From: Aquanectria penicillioides
Taxonomy: Eukaryota; Ascomycota; Sordariomycetes; Hypocreales; Nectriaceae
Assembly: GCA_003415625.1 (NCBI GenBank)
Contig: PYIU01000001.1
Span: 7,442,210 to 7,506,209, forward strand
Length of the DNA: 64,000 nt
Reading direction: 5' to 3'
The notes beneath the pieces were generated by a model that worked only from the letters and a program-made list of their open reading frames with translations, ran no database searches and had not been told where the DNA came from. Shown in pieces: positions 22,420 to 35,752 of the stretch (position 1 is the first letter of the stretch; every line of letters begins with the position of its first letter). A program made the translations under genes and the position numbers.

Positions 22420-25400
22420 ATGGCTCCTTCTAATGAACCCATCGCTATTGTTGGAAGTGCTTGCCGATTCCCCGGGGGTGCTAGCTCGCCATCAAAGCTT
22501 TGGGATCTGCTCCGGGATCCTAGAGACGTCCTGAGCATTATACCCTCGGATCGCTTTGATCCTGAAGGCTTCCATCATGATGATCCTCAATTCCCTGGCC
22601 ACTCCAACGTTAAACATTCCCACATGTTGGAAGACAATGTTGCACAATTCGATGCACAATTTTTCAGCATCGCACCGACTGAAGCGCAGGCTATGGACCC
22701 CCAGCAGCGATTGCTCCTGGAAACTGTCTATGAGGGTCTTGAAGCCTCTGGCTTCAAATTGGAGGACATGAGAGGCTCCGACACCGGTGTATATGTTGGC
22801 CTAATGTTTGGTGACTACGAAGTTATGCAACTCCGGGATCTTCAGCATTTTCCTACGTACCACGCTACAGGTAAGCAGCGGAGATAGTTGTAACAGGGCA
22901 TGCAACTAATAGTAGAGTCATAGGCACCGCCAGGAGCATTGTTTCCAACCGCGTGTCATACTTTTTTGACTGGCATGGACCTTCTTTGACCATCGACACC
23001 GCATGCTCCTCTAGCTTGGTAGCTGTTCACCAGGGAGTTCAAGCATTGCGGTCTGGAGAGATCCAGGTTGCAGTGGCTGCCGGGACAAATATTATTCTTG
23101 GGCCTGAACCATACGTGTCTGAAAGCAAACTAAAGATGTTGTCTCCTCACGGAAGATCACGTATGTGGGATGCAGATGCAGATGGTTATGCACGTGGAGA
23201 AGGTGTGGCTGCCATCTTCATGAAGACTCTTAGCGCTGCTCTCGCAGACGGCGACAACATTGAATGTATCATCCGAGAGACGGGTGTCAACCAAGACGGC
23301 CGCAGTCGAGGAATTACCATGCCAAGTGCCACTGCTCAAGCCAAACTCATTCGAGACACTTACTTGAAAGCAGGGTTGGATATCACAGTGGACCGTTGTC
23401 AGGTGAGCGCTTCCGAATCTTGGCTGTTTTGCCAGTTTCCATGTTCTTCCTTCGTTACGAATGTCGCAATTTTTTCATTGCCATATTTATTTCCCTCACA
23501 TACTCTAGAAGAAGGTTGTACCGGATTTCGCAAGTATAATCGCTAACCTCAACATGGTATCAAGTATTTCGAAGCCCATGGGACCGGCACCCCAGCAGGA
23601 GACCCTGTAGAAGCAGAAGCAGTTCATACTGCATTCTTTGGCCATAAACCACCCGCCGATAGCAAAGAATCACCACCTTTATTCGTTGGCTCTATCAAGA
23701 CAATTATTGGTCACACTGAAAGCACCGCAGGACTTGCTGGCATACTCAAGGTCGCCCAAGCTCTGAAACATGGTTTTATCCCACCAAATCGTCTCCTTGA
23801 CCGACTCAACCCCAATGTGCAGCCCTTTTATGATAATCTGCAAATCCCACAGGAACTTATACCATGGCCAAATGTCCCACAAGGTCAAAACCGCCGCGCT
23901 AGTGTTAATAGCTTCGGCTTTGGTGGAACCAATGCGCATGCAATTCTCGAAAACTATGAACCATCTGAGAAATCCCCCACTCACACATCTCTCTGCTCCC
24001 CGTTTGTTTTTTCGGCACAATCTAAGCAATCTCTCGCCTCTAATATCCAGGCCTATGTGGATTTCTTGAAGCAGAATCCTGAAACAAATGCCGCAGATCT
24101 GTCGTGGACTTTGCGATCTCGTCGCTCACGACTCCCGCTGCGCGTCTCCTTCCCTGCCTCGCCAATCGAAGAACTCTCCGCCAGCCTCGAGGAGCTCGCA
24201 AACCAATTTCAGTTGGAATCGAAGAGCCCTGCCACAGGAAATGATGAGGCGAAGATTCTTGGAGTTTTTACTGGACAAGGAGCGCAGTATGCACGGATGG
24301 GGGCGGAATTGGTTGAGACGTCTCAATTTGCCTCCAAAGTCTTACAAGATTTGGACGACTCCCTGGCACAACTACCTAAAGAAGATCGACCTTTGATCAG
24401 TTTGCGACAGGAGCTTCTTGAAAATGCCGAGTCCAGTCGTGTCGGCAAGGCTTCTGTATCACAACCTCTCTGCACTGCGATCCAAATTGTTCTGGTGGAA
24501 CTATTGAAATCTGCTGGAATCAAATTTACCGCGGTTGTCGGTCACTCGTCTGGTGAAATTGCAGCAGCATACACCGCGGGCTATCTTTCCGCTGATGACG
24601 CAATACGGATCGCGTACTATCGTGGACTTCATACTAGACTAGCGTCTGGCCCAAATGACTGCCAGGGCGCAATGCTTGCTGTTGGGACGACTCAGGAGGA
24701 TGCCGAGGAACTCTGCAACGATGAGCAGTTCGCGGGGAGAGTCAAGCTTGCTGCTAGTAACTCTCCTGCTAGTGTCACTTTGTCTGGGGATGAAGATGCT
24801 ATTGCAGAAATTTCTAGCATATTCGAAGATGAGGGTAAGTTTGTCAGACGCCTTCGAGTAGACAAAGCCTACCATTCTCACCACATGCTTCCTTGCGCCG
24901 ATGCATACTCGGCCTCTATTAAAGACATTTCCGTCACAGCACCCCAAAATCCGGATCACTGTACATGGATCTCAAGTGTCTATCCTGATGGAGGAGTTGA
25001 TCGAGTTGAAAAGTTGGACGCTTCATACTGGGTAGACAATATGGTGTCTCCAGTTTTGTTCAAGCAAGCTTTGGAACACGCAACATCATTGGGTCCTTTT
25101 GATGCGGCGATCGAGGTCGGGCCGCATCCTGCCCTCAAAGGACCAACACGAGAAACCCTTCAGGCTCTCAAAATCGATGTTCCTTACACGGGGCTCCTGC
25201 AGAGAAATACAGCAGGGATTAAGAGTATTTCGAGTGCGTTTGGGTACCTGTGGACCCAGGTCGACAATCTAAACATCGACTTTGATAGTTATGAACATGC
25301 CATTTGCGGGCACGCATCCTACCAATTTGTTGGAGACCTTCCGCCATATCAGTGGAATCACAACCAGGAGTACTGGCAAGAATCTCCGCTGTCTCGAAGT

Positions 25401-28400
25401 TTCAGGCAAAGGAGCCACGCAGTTCATCCCTTGCTCGGAGATCTCAGCCCTCACAGCTCGGCCGACCACCTTATTTGGAAGCACATTCTGCGACCGAAAG
25501 ATTTGCCATGGGTTCATGGTCACCAGGTGCAAGGCCAAACCGTTTTCCCCGCGGCTGGTTATGTCTGTACTGCTCTCGAGAGCGTACCATTTGTGGCTGG
25601 AGATAACCCAATCCGACTTGTGGAACTTGAGGATATGCGTATCCATCAAGCGTTAGTCCTGGACAATGAAAATGATGAGGCTGGGATTGATATCCAGTTT
25701 TCTATCGAAAATATCAACCGAGATGATGATACTTGTATCGTGGCCCACTTCACGTATGAAGCTGCAATTAGTAGCTCAGGGTCTTGGGGCTTAATTGCAA
25801 GTGGTCGTCTGCGGATTGGTATCGGCGAGTCAAGCGAGACCGTCATCCCCGCTAGCTCTTGCGAAGAGCCATACATGGTCCCAGTCACGTCAGATGAATT
25901 CTACAGCGCTCTCAAGGAAGTAGGTTACGGATATTCAGGACCCTTTAGGGCACTGGAAAATATCAAGAGAAAGCTCTGGAAAGCGTCCGGGTCACTAGCG
26001 GTGACGAATGGTAGCACCAATGATTTTGTCTACCTGGTTCATCCAGGGGTATTGGATGCTGCTTTCCACGCTGTTATTCTGGCTTTGAGCTATCCTCAAG
26101 ATGGACAGTTATGGTCTATGCATATTCCAACGAGTATTCAGAGAATTCGATTCAACCCGGCATTGTGTGGAAGTTATTGGCAGGAGATCACGCATGCCCC
26201 TTTTGTTGCTTGTGCTCAAGATCCCAGCTCGGGTAGCGGGTTTCAAGGAGATGCTGAAGTACACAACAGTGATGGGCAGTTTTCCATCATACAAGTGGAA
26301 GGAATCAAGGTTGTTCCACTTACTGAGGCAACTCCAGCTGATGACAAGCCATTATTTCACTCGATGCAATGGGTCGATGCTGAACCAAATGCGGAGCTGG
26401 CTCACCTATACAACGCTACAGACGAACAAAAGAAACTCGCCTACATCCTTGAGCGTGGATCATGTTTCTACTTGCGGCAATTGCTTCAGCAGGTTCCAAT
26501 GGATCACCCAGGGAGGTCTGACGAATACCATGCGGCATACTTGGACTTTGCTGCTCACACTGATGAGCTTTGTCGTCAAGGGAAGCATCAATATGCGGAG
26601 AAGGAATGGCTTGAGGACACTCATGATGATATCATGTCCTTATCGAAACCATTTGCCGACCTAGTTGAGGTCAAGGCCATGCATGTTATCGGTGAACAAA
26701 TGTCGCAAGTCATTACCGGCAAAACTACCATACTTGAGCATCTGCTGATGACGGGACTCCTCGACAAATATTACGCTGATGCCTTGGGATATAGCCAGGC
26801 TTCCCAAGCACTTGCTATCACTGTTCAGCAGATTTCACAGAGGTTTCCCAACATGAATATCCTGGAAGTTGGGGCTGGCACAGGAGGTGCAACAGCCACA
26901 GTCCTGGACCTCATTGGTGATGATTTTTCATCTTACACATTTACTGATGTGTCTACGGGTTTCTTCGAAAATGCCCAGCAGAGATTTTCGCATCATGAAG
27001 ATCGAATGGAATACAAGGTCTTAGATCTTGAAAAAGACATGTCCATCCAGGGATTTAAGAAGCACTCGTATGACCTTGTTATTTCCTCGCTCGTTGTTCA
27101 CGCCACGAAAAGCATTGAGGAAACTATGAGCAGAGTCAGATCCCTTTTGAAACCCGGTGGTTACCTAGTCCTTACGGAATGTACCAACCTTGAAGCCACT
27201 CGCGTATCGGCCTTGTTTGGCTGCTTTCCAGGGTGGTGGCTGGGTAGGGCCGAAGGACGAAAATGGGGGCCATCTATCACAGAGTTGGAATGGGATAGCG
27301 TCCTTCGCAAAGTTGGGTTCTCTGGTATTGACACAATGACTCCCAACAACGATGGTCTTGAGTTTGTCAATTCTGTCTTGGTTACCCAAGCAGTCGATGA
27401 CTGGATGGAAGTCATCCGAGAACCACTTTTGGTCCAATCTTTCCACTTGATAGGCCGCCCCATCATTGACCACCTATTTTTTGTTGGAGGTTCCATCTTT
27501 CGAAATGCACGTCTGATTATCGAGCTCCAGAAACTAATCGGGGTATTTTGTGAGAATGTATCACATGTGAAGAGACTCGAGGATTTGGATCATACCAAGA
27601 TCGACACCAGTGCAATCGTTGTTGTGCTCCAGGATCTTGACCAACCCGTCTTCCAGGATATGACCAATGAACGTTTCGAAAGCTTGAAAAAGCTATTTGG
27701 CTCAGAAAAGTCGATCCTTTGGGTTACACAAAATCGCTTTGTTAATAGCCCGTATTCGAACATGACCATCGGGTTTGCCAGGTCTGCTCTCTGGGAAGTA
27801 CCAGAACTCCGCTACCAATTTGTCGATTTTGAGGACGTCCAGAAGATTGATAGTAGAATCTTGGCTGAAGCCGTACTACGGTTTCAAGCCGCAGGCTCGG
27901 AACGAGAGCAAAATCAGCGCAATGCTTTGTGGTCAGTGGAGCAAGAAATCATCATAGGCGCTGACGGGCGGCAACGGATTCCACGAATGAAGCCCAACAA
28001 AGAGGCAAACGATCGATATAATTCCTCAAAGAGGGATATCAAAAAGACAATCTGTCCTCGCAACTCTGGCGTTTCTATCACAAAAGAGGATGGTCAATTC
28101 GTTTTCAACGAGCACCCTCCACCACTCGCTTCTCGGTTCGTCGATTCGGACAATCAGATCCAGCTGTGTATAAGTCATAGTACTATACAAGCCATAAAGA
28201 CTGCATCTGGTGATGCATTTGTCATTTTGGGCAACTGTGCTGTCAGTGGCACACAATATTTGGGCCTTACACAATCGCCTACTTCCCTGCTCCAACTGTC
28301 CAAAGACAGCCTGATTCCTTGCTCTGCGCCATCTCAGTCGGCGGCACTATTCGTTAGTTTGGTGGCAGTCCACTTGTTGTTGCCAGTTCTCATGGATAAC

Positions 28401-31400
28401 CTGGGAGGAGATGACATACTCCTTCTGAACGACGCACCTCCTCTAGTAGCAACACACCTCAGTCGTGAGGCCATTGCCATGGGTACGAAGATAATTTACA
28501 CAAGCTCTTCTCGAAGTGATGCTATGGCCAATGGATGGCTTTATATTGATCCATATATGCGTCACTCTCACATCAAGTCCCTTCTTCCGAGGAAGGTTTC
28601 TAGATTTGTTGATTTTGGGATACGGGGCCAATCAGATCCACACACTTCAGTCATTCTCGCTTGCCTTCCTAAATGCGTCCCCCGAATCAACTCACAGTCA
28701 CTATTTCCAGAGGTTCTTTCTCCTTTGGGTTCAGACTTGGAATCTATCTCTCCCAGCATTTCGATTCTCTCGCGGGCAATGCATACTTCTTTAGAAGACA
28801 TGGCATCCACTGAGTTCCATCTCACGTTACCGGGCCAAATCAGTCTTCAAGATTTGTCTGGAATGGCTTCCTATGAACCCTTTTCGGTTATAGATTGGAA
28901 CTGCCCATCTATCTCTGTCGCAGTCGAGCCAGTGAAGTCCCAATTCAGATCCGACAAAACTTATTGGCTTGTCGGACTCTCGGGGGACATGGGCTTATCC
29001 ATTGCTGACTGGATGATTCGAAGTGGGGCCAGGCAGTTGGTCATATCCAGCCGAAATCCTTCAATTGACAAAGGCTGGCTGGAGAATGCAGAGGCACTGG
29101 GGGCTACAGTTAAAGTGTTGAAAAAGTGAGTTATGGGAGGAATTTGAGCCTCAGCTCTTCAACAAAAGTGCAATCTGCTAACATCGTGTAGTGATCTGAC
29201 TGATTTCGAAGCCGTAAAGGACACCTATCGGGAAATTACAGAGACCATGCCGCCTATTGCTGGTGTCGCACAAGGAGCAATGGTCTTGATAGATGTCGCA
29301 ACTCGGGATATGACTTTGGATCAACTCAGCCAGGTCCTTCGTCCGAAAGTCGAAGGTAGTCTGAATCTGAACCGGTTGTTCGAAGACTCGCACCTGGACT
29401 TTTTTATTTTCTTTTCTTCTACTGCCAGTGTCACGGGTAATCCAGGACAAGCCAATTACTGCGCTGCAAACTTGTTCATGTCGGGACTTGCACATCAGCG
29501 TCGAAGACGCGGTCTCGCAGCCTCCATTATAGACCTAGGAGCAGTTTTGGGCACTGGATACATTACTAGGGAGCGTACTGCAGATTTCGGAGCGAAACAA
29601 GTCTTCGAACGAGGCTTCTACACAATGTCTGAATCCGACGTACACCGCACGGTCGCTGAGACCATCAATGCCAGCCATCCGGACTCTGGTTGCGAATTGC
29701 AAATCTCGACGGGTCTGAGACCTATGTTGGCCACTGATCCAAACCGGCTGGCGTGGCTTAGCTATCCGCAATTCGGGAGTTTAACCCTCAAAGGCTCCAA
29801 AGATGGAGTGAATGCCAGCAAATCTCAAGAGGGAATTTCAATCAGCGATCAACTCGCCGCCGCAATCACCAGTGACGAAGTCAGGAAAACCATCACAGGT
29901 AACGCTTTTCAACCTATCTTCCATATTTAGTATAACGAACCATCTAATCAATCTAGAATCCTTTACTACGGACCTGCGCAACATGCTACAGTTGGGTGAC
30001 GACTACGAAATCACGGCCTCGATTCGAACGGATGAATTAGGTCTAGACTCACTCGTAGCCGTCCGCATCCGATCCTGGTTCTTGAACAACTTCCAAGTCA
30101 ACATACCTGCACTGAGAATATTAAAGGGAGTGTCCATCCAGGAACTTGTTGATCTGACCCTCGATTCGATACCTTCAGAATTGACCCCAAATCTTGGAGG
30201 CCCTGACAACAGCGATGGGCCTATCGCTGAACACGCTCTTTCAAATAGTTCTCCCAGCACATCTGAGAGCGGAGATACAGCTCCTTCAACTTACCAGCAC
30301 TCAGAAGGATCGTCAGAATTTGACGAGCAGAGCAGTGGAATGAAACAAAAGGAGTTACAAAACCTGGAGTTCATAAGGTTCGGCAACCTTTCCTATACTC
30401 AGTCTATGTTTCTCTTTGCTCATCAGCTCCTACATGATAAGACAACTCTAAACAACTCAGGCTTGCTCCATCTTCGGGGCGACCTTCGAGTTGATGATTT
30501 GAAGGCAGCTATCGACACGATTGCTCAGCGACATGAAATTCTTCGAACGTGCTTTACCGAACGAGATGGTCAGATTGTCCAAGGTGTTATGCAATCATCC
30601 CTTTTAACCCTCGAGGTCAAGAGGATTTACAGCCAACAACAAGTATTCCAAGAATATGAGCTATTAAAAAAGCATGAATTTGATCTCGCGAGCGGTCATA
30701 CCATGCGGCTTATTCTCTTATCCTATACCTCAAAAGACCACTATCTCATGGTGGGCTATCACCATATCATCCTTGATCGTGGAAGTCATGATGCCTTCAT
30801 GGTCAATCTGGAAGAACTATATCATGGAAGGGATTCTCAAACTGAACCATTTCAATACCTCGACTATTCAAATCGACAACAAGAGCAATATTCATCAGGA
30901 GTATGGAAGGACATGATCAAATTCTGGCGACAGGAATTCGTCACTCTTCCGGAGCCCCTACCTCTTCACCGCAGTCAACTGTCTGAGCGCCGGCCTCTGG
31001 AGAAGTTTGCGTCTCGGATCAAGCACTTTCGCATCAGCAGCCAGATGGCCGGAACCCTCCGAAGTGTTGCAAGGAAACATCGGTCAACTCCATTTCATGT
31101 ATACCTCGCTGCTTTCAAGGTTTTGCTTTATCGGTTCCTTGGAACGACTGATGTTTGCATTGGAGTCGTTGATAGTGGTCGTAGGGATGACGAAATGCAG
31201 TTGGGAATTGGGCCGCTTCTCAACACACTGCCCCTACGAATGAAGGCATCACCTAACCAAAAGTTCGGCGAAGCTATCTTGCAAGCACGAGAAAAGTCTA
31301 TAGAGGTTCTCTCGAATCCGCTTCCCCTTGAGGTTATCCTGAAGGAAACTCAGGTGACCCAGACTTCAACTCACACGCCACTCGCCCAAGCTTTTATGAA

Positions 31401-34400
31401 CTACGCAGAGACAAACATCCCGGAGGGTCAGCCGTTCCTCGGGTGCAAAATGTCGGCCATGAGTCAAGACCAAGCAGAGCTGGTGTATGACATTGCCTTC
31501 ACTGTTGTCAATCAAGGAGTGGGCGAGACGCATATCTGGATGAATATCCAGGAGGCCCTTTACACGGATGACGACGCCACTATCCTCGCTCATGGATATG
31601 AAGACATCTTAAAAGAGTTTGCCACAGCACCAGATACTCATATTGGTGAACAGTGGCGATACAGAGAATCAGCCTTACAGGAAGCGTTGACGATTGGTCG
31701 AGGTCAGAAGTCCCCATGCCGGACTTCACATCCACTGTTGCAAGCTAACCATTCCTAGGACCATCATTCTCGTCTTCTTGGGGTCAAACTTTGGTGCACA
31801 GATTTGAAGACATTGCTTTACGTTTCGCACCAAAACTAGCTGTGAGCGATATGAACGGGAATTCGATGACCTATCACGGTCTCCAGCAACACACCGACTC
31901 AATCGCCTATGAGTTGTTGAGCAATGGAATCAAGGCGGGTTCCAAGATTGCCGTCTATCAAAATTCTTCCGTTGACTGGCCTGCATCTGTTCTTGCAATT
32001 ATGAAAATAGGGGCTGTATATGTGCCACTTGACATCAGCAATCCACTACCCCGGTTAGCTTTGATCGTGAGAGACTCGCAGCCTTGCGCCCTTCTCGTTC
32101 ATGATTCCACGCTCTCTCTAGTCGAAGGACTGAAGGTTCCTATCAGTTCCAATGTCATCAATGTTTCTCGTCTCTCGCAGTTACCTGCAGCAACAGGCCT
32201 ATCGATCATGACCCAGCCAGATGCTCCCGCTATAATACTACACACCAGTGGTTCGACCGGTTCTCCAAAGGGAGTCATCATTCGCCACAGCAGTCTGCAG
32301 CACGAAATCGAGCTTGGTGCTACAATTTACGGAATCAAGGAGAACGACGTTGTGTTGCAACAAAGTGCATGGAGCTTTGATCTTTCTTCCATGCAGCTAC
32401 TTACAACATTGGGGGTTGGGGCCAAATTGCAAATGGCACCACATCATCTGCGCGCCGATGCGAGGGCGATTGTGGATTTGATAAGAGCCAAGGGCATCTC
32501 GGTTACACTCGCCACACCAACGGAGTATAAGAGCTGGCTTCGTCACGGGAACCTGGACGATCTAAAAGCATCGCCATGGAGGGTCGCGGTTTTGGCAGGA
32601 GAACCAGTTACACAGCACACTCTCCAATTGTTCCGAGATATGGACTTCGGTGGCTCACTGTTCAACGTTTACGGTCCGACCGAGACAACATGCACTTCAT
32701 CGAAAATGGAACTGAACTATACATCTCCAAGCGTTTATCCTGGAATAATTCCTGCCGGAAAGGTATCTGCTAATGAATCAATCTACATTTTGGATAATCA
32801 GCAGAACCTTCTACCCTGTGGCCAGGCCGGAGAGGTTTTCATCGCTGGCATAGGTGTGACGATGGGCTATCTCAACAATAACGAGCGGACGCAGATGTCA
32901 TTTGTCCCCAACCCGTACGCCAACGAAGAATATGTCAAAAACACTTGGAGTACAATGTATCGAACAGGTGACTTTGGCTATCTACAGCGAGATGGCACCC
33001 TAGTAGTCAAAGGTCGCATTGAGGGAGATACCGAGATCAAACTAAATGGAGTACGAATCAATCTCAAAGACGTGGAGCAGACAGTTCTTGCAGCTGCTAA
33101 CGGACTCCTGACTGATGCTGCAGCGTCTCCAAGATCCAACACCGGTGAACAATCTAAGTTTTTAGTTGTTCATGTAATATTGGCATCCGACAGTCCTCAG
33201 TTTGACAAGAAGAGCTTTCTTCGTGAACTTCTTGAAAATCTCCCACTCCCTCGAACAATGCGGCCTCTAGCGATCATTGACGTGGACGCATTTCCCATAA
33301 CTGTTTCGGGCAAGGTTGACCGAAGAGCCATTGCAAACTTGCCAATTTCAAACAAGCTTGGCATCACCCAAGAGTCCAGCTTATCAAAATCGGAGTCCTT
33401 GATGCATAATTTCTGGAAAGCTGTGATTCCGGATGATGTTTTTGGACTACACCAAGTTGTCCGCGATTCGGACTTTTTCGCGGCTGGGGGTAGTTCCATG
33501 TCTCTGATCGAGCTTCAGCATAAGATCCGAGACAACTTGAATCTCTCAATTCCACTCCGGCAGCTTTTCCAAGCAAGTACACTTCGCGGGATGGCTAATC
33601 TCATTGACTTGGATGCCCCGGAAAATGATGATCGAATTGATTGGGATGCGGAAACCGATCTCCAAACCGATCTTGATTCTTTGTCAAAATTTTCCATTAT
33701 TGAGCCCGTAAATGCGACACCCAAAGTCATCGTGTTTACTGGCGCAACGGGATTCTTGGGTCAGCATCTGCTACGAGGTCTTGCAGCCCAAAAGGAGGTT
33801 GAGAAGGTCATTTGCATCGCGATTCGAAAATTGGATGAGAAGAGATCTATTTTTTCGAGGATCGGCAAAGTTGAATGTCACGAAGGCGACCTACGACTCC
33901 CACTTCTAGGGCTACCTCAGGCGACTGCAGCCTTGATCTTTCAACAGGCCGATGTGGTCATTCATAACGCGGCAGAGGTATCCCATCTTCAGACTTACGC
34001 CTCTCTAAGACCAGCCAATTACAAGCCCATCCAAGAGCTTGCAAAGCTATGCTTACCCCGGAAGATACCGATTCATTTTGTATCCTCAGCATCCGTCTCT
34101 ATGTATACAACGGAGAGGGAGTTTCCCGAAGCTTCAGTAAAGGACTTCTCGCCTCCTGTTGACGGGCATTACGGATATGCGGCATGCAAATGGGTTTCTG
34201 AGGTCTATCTTGAAAAGCTTCATGCTTCTCATGGTCTTCCGGTGTATATTCATCGCCCAACGAGCATCCTGCGTCCAGAAGAAGACATCAAAGGTGAAAA
34301 TGCAGTGGACGATGTCATGCAGAGTATGCTAGCGTACTCAGAATGCATCCGTGCCGTCCCTGTTGGCCCTAGCCTGCACGGAACACTTGATTTTGTGCGA

Positions 34401-34685
34401 CCTCAAACAGCCACCAACACAATTATTGACGCTGTTATGACGCCCAAATCAACAGGTAATGGAGTGATTTACATCCATGAATCGGGAGACTTGGTGGTGG
34501 AGAGTACGGAGATGGCGAGTTATCTGTCAGAGCAATGCGGTGAAATAGTGCAGGAAATTCCATTAGAGGAATGGATCTTGCGGGCACAAGGGGTTGGGTT
34601 GTCGGATGTCTTGGTAGCTGTGTTCCAGGGCACGGGAAGCAAGGCGAATCTCAATTTCCCGAGGGTGTTGACACATTGTCGGTAG
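22420..34685 (+). CDS. Hybrid PKS-NRPS megasynthase (KS-AT-DH-MT-ER0-KR-ACP-C-A-T-R)
   Basis: Six exons (22420-22870, 22924-23402, 23565-29125, 29192-29898, 29957-31702, 31759-34685) give 3,956 residues. KS 1-440: active Cys178 in DTACSSSL, His315 in HGTGT, His360. AT about 550-880: Ser638 in GHSSGE. DH about 930-1240: His963 in [10 protein letters not shown], Asp1141. C-methyltransferase about 1370-1560: EVGAGTGG at 1411-1418. The 1600-2100 stretch shows no NADPH motif, so ER is inactive and the upstream trans reductase is needed. KR: Tyr2253 in [12 protein letters not shown] Ser2431 in GLDSL. C domain: HHIILDR at 2668-2674. A domain: [10 protein letters not shown] from 3144, YGPTETT, Lys3500. 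T: Ser3561. Terminal NAD-binding domain: TGATGFLG from 3642, Tyr3788/Lys3792. This makes a methylated, reduced polyketide amide-linked to one amino acid, released as a tetramate or aldehyde. Amino acid and product are unassigned. Confidence 0.95.
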
Positions 34686-35752
34686 ATGAGCTTCGAGTTC
34701 AGCTTGAGTTATGTACCTAAGTAAGCGAGCAAGATGCACTCATTGTGGCTGCATTGCATCACGCCTCACTCAACGTATCAGAAAGCTAATAGGTGTGTTG
34801 GAAGTGGTATGGTGGCACATACAATCTAAAGATCCGGCGTGATTGAGATTCTAGAACCTGTGCAACACAGCCCAAAAAGCCCGAACTAGCCGGTGAGAAA
34901 CCGAATGCGAACTCGTTATTACTCATCATTACGGGGTGCCACCAAAGCCTTCACAGCGCGATGGCGTACAATCCCGCCTTTGTCAGACAGCTCCGAGGCT
35001 TCCGACGAAGCGGTGGCGCACCCAAACACTTATGAAAGTTCCAGCCTAGGTTTCTCGCCCGAAATGGCCCAAAGAAACAAAACAAAAACACGATTACCCC
35101 GCCTCGAGACGTCGTGAGCTTGCGTGTTTCGCATTGAAAATAAACCACGCAAAAGTCTCAGCTTATGGGGCTTCGGTGTGGCGGAAAGATTCACTTGAGT
35201 CCATACCGACCGGCGGTGAGCTAGTGGCACTGACAAGTCGTAAAAGATGAATGGAATAAAGTCTGTGCAAACAATTCAATAATCATTCCCTCGTATTTTT
35301 CCAAGTATCTAAATCCAAGACCATCAAGGCTCAAAGGTGGCTTATGCATGAGACTATTCGTGAGGAGTGACGTGAGAGTGTGGGTGGGGAACATGGAGCC
35401 TGAGATCCGCTGCAGTGTCACCATTTGGTAGCCCCGTTGTCTGTTCAGCTGTTGTTTCAAAGGGAGATGCTTCTCTAGTAAGGGGTCGCATATGTTGATA
35501 GCAAATGCACCTGAGGCTGGATAGATCACACATCTATGGATATGCTAACAGAAAGGAAATCGTAGCCAAGATAATTCCAAAATTCAAGACTCTGACTCCT
35601 TCAACAAGCTCGTCTAGCCCATGAAATGAATTGTCTCTACGTTTGTGAATCTACTCTTCTCATTGCATGCATGTTTCGCGCCCCAAAGTTACTCATTTTC
35701 CGCTTCCTTAGTGTTATTTATCTCTCATGATGTATCCTTCATACATGACCCC
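34686..35752. other. Intergenic region between convergent genes
   Basis: This 1.07-kb stretch lies between the 3' ends of the PKS-NRPS (+) and the FAD oxidase (-). No coding region is supported; it should hold both transcript ends. Confidence 0.5.
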
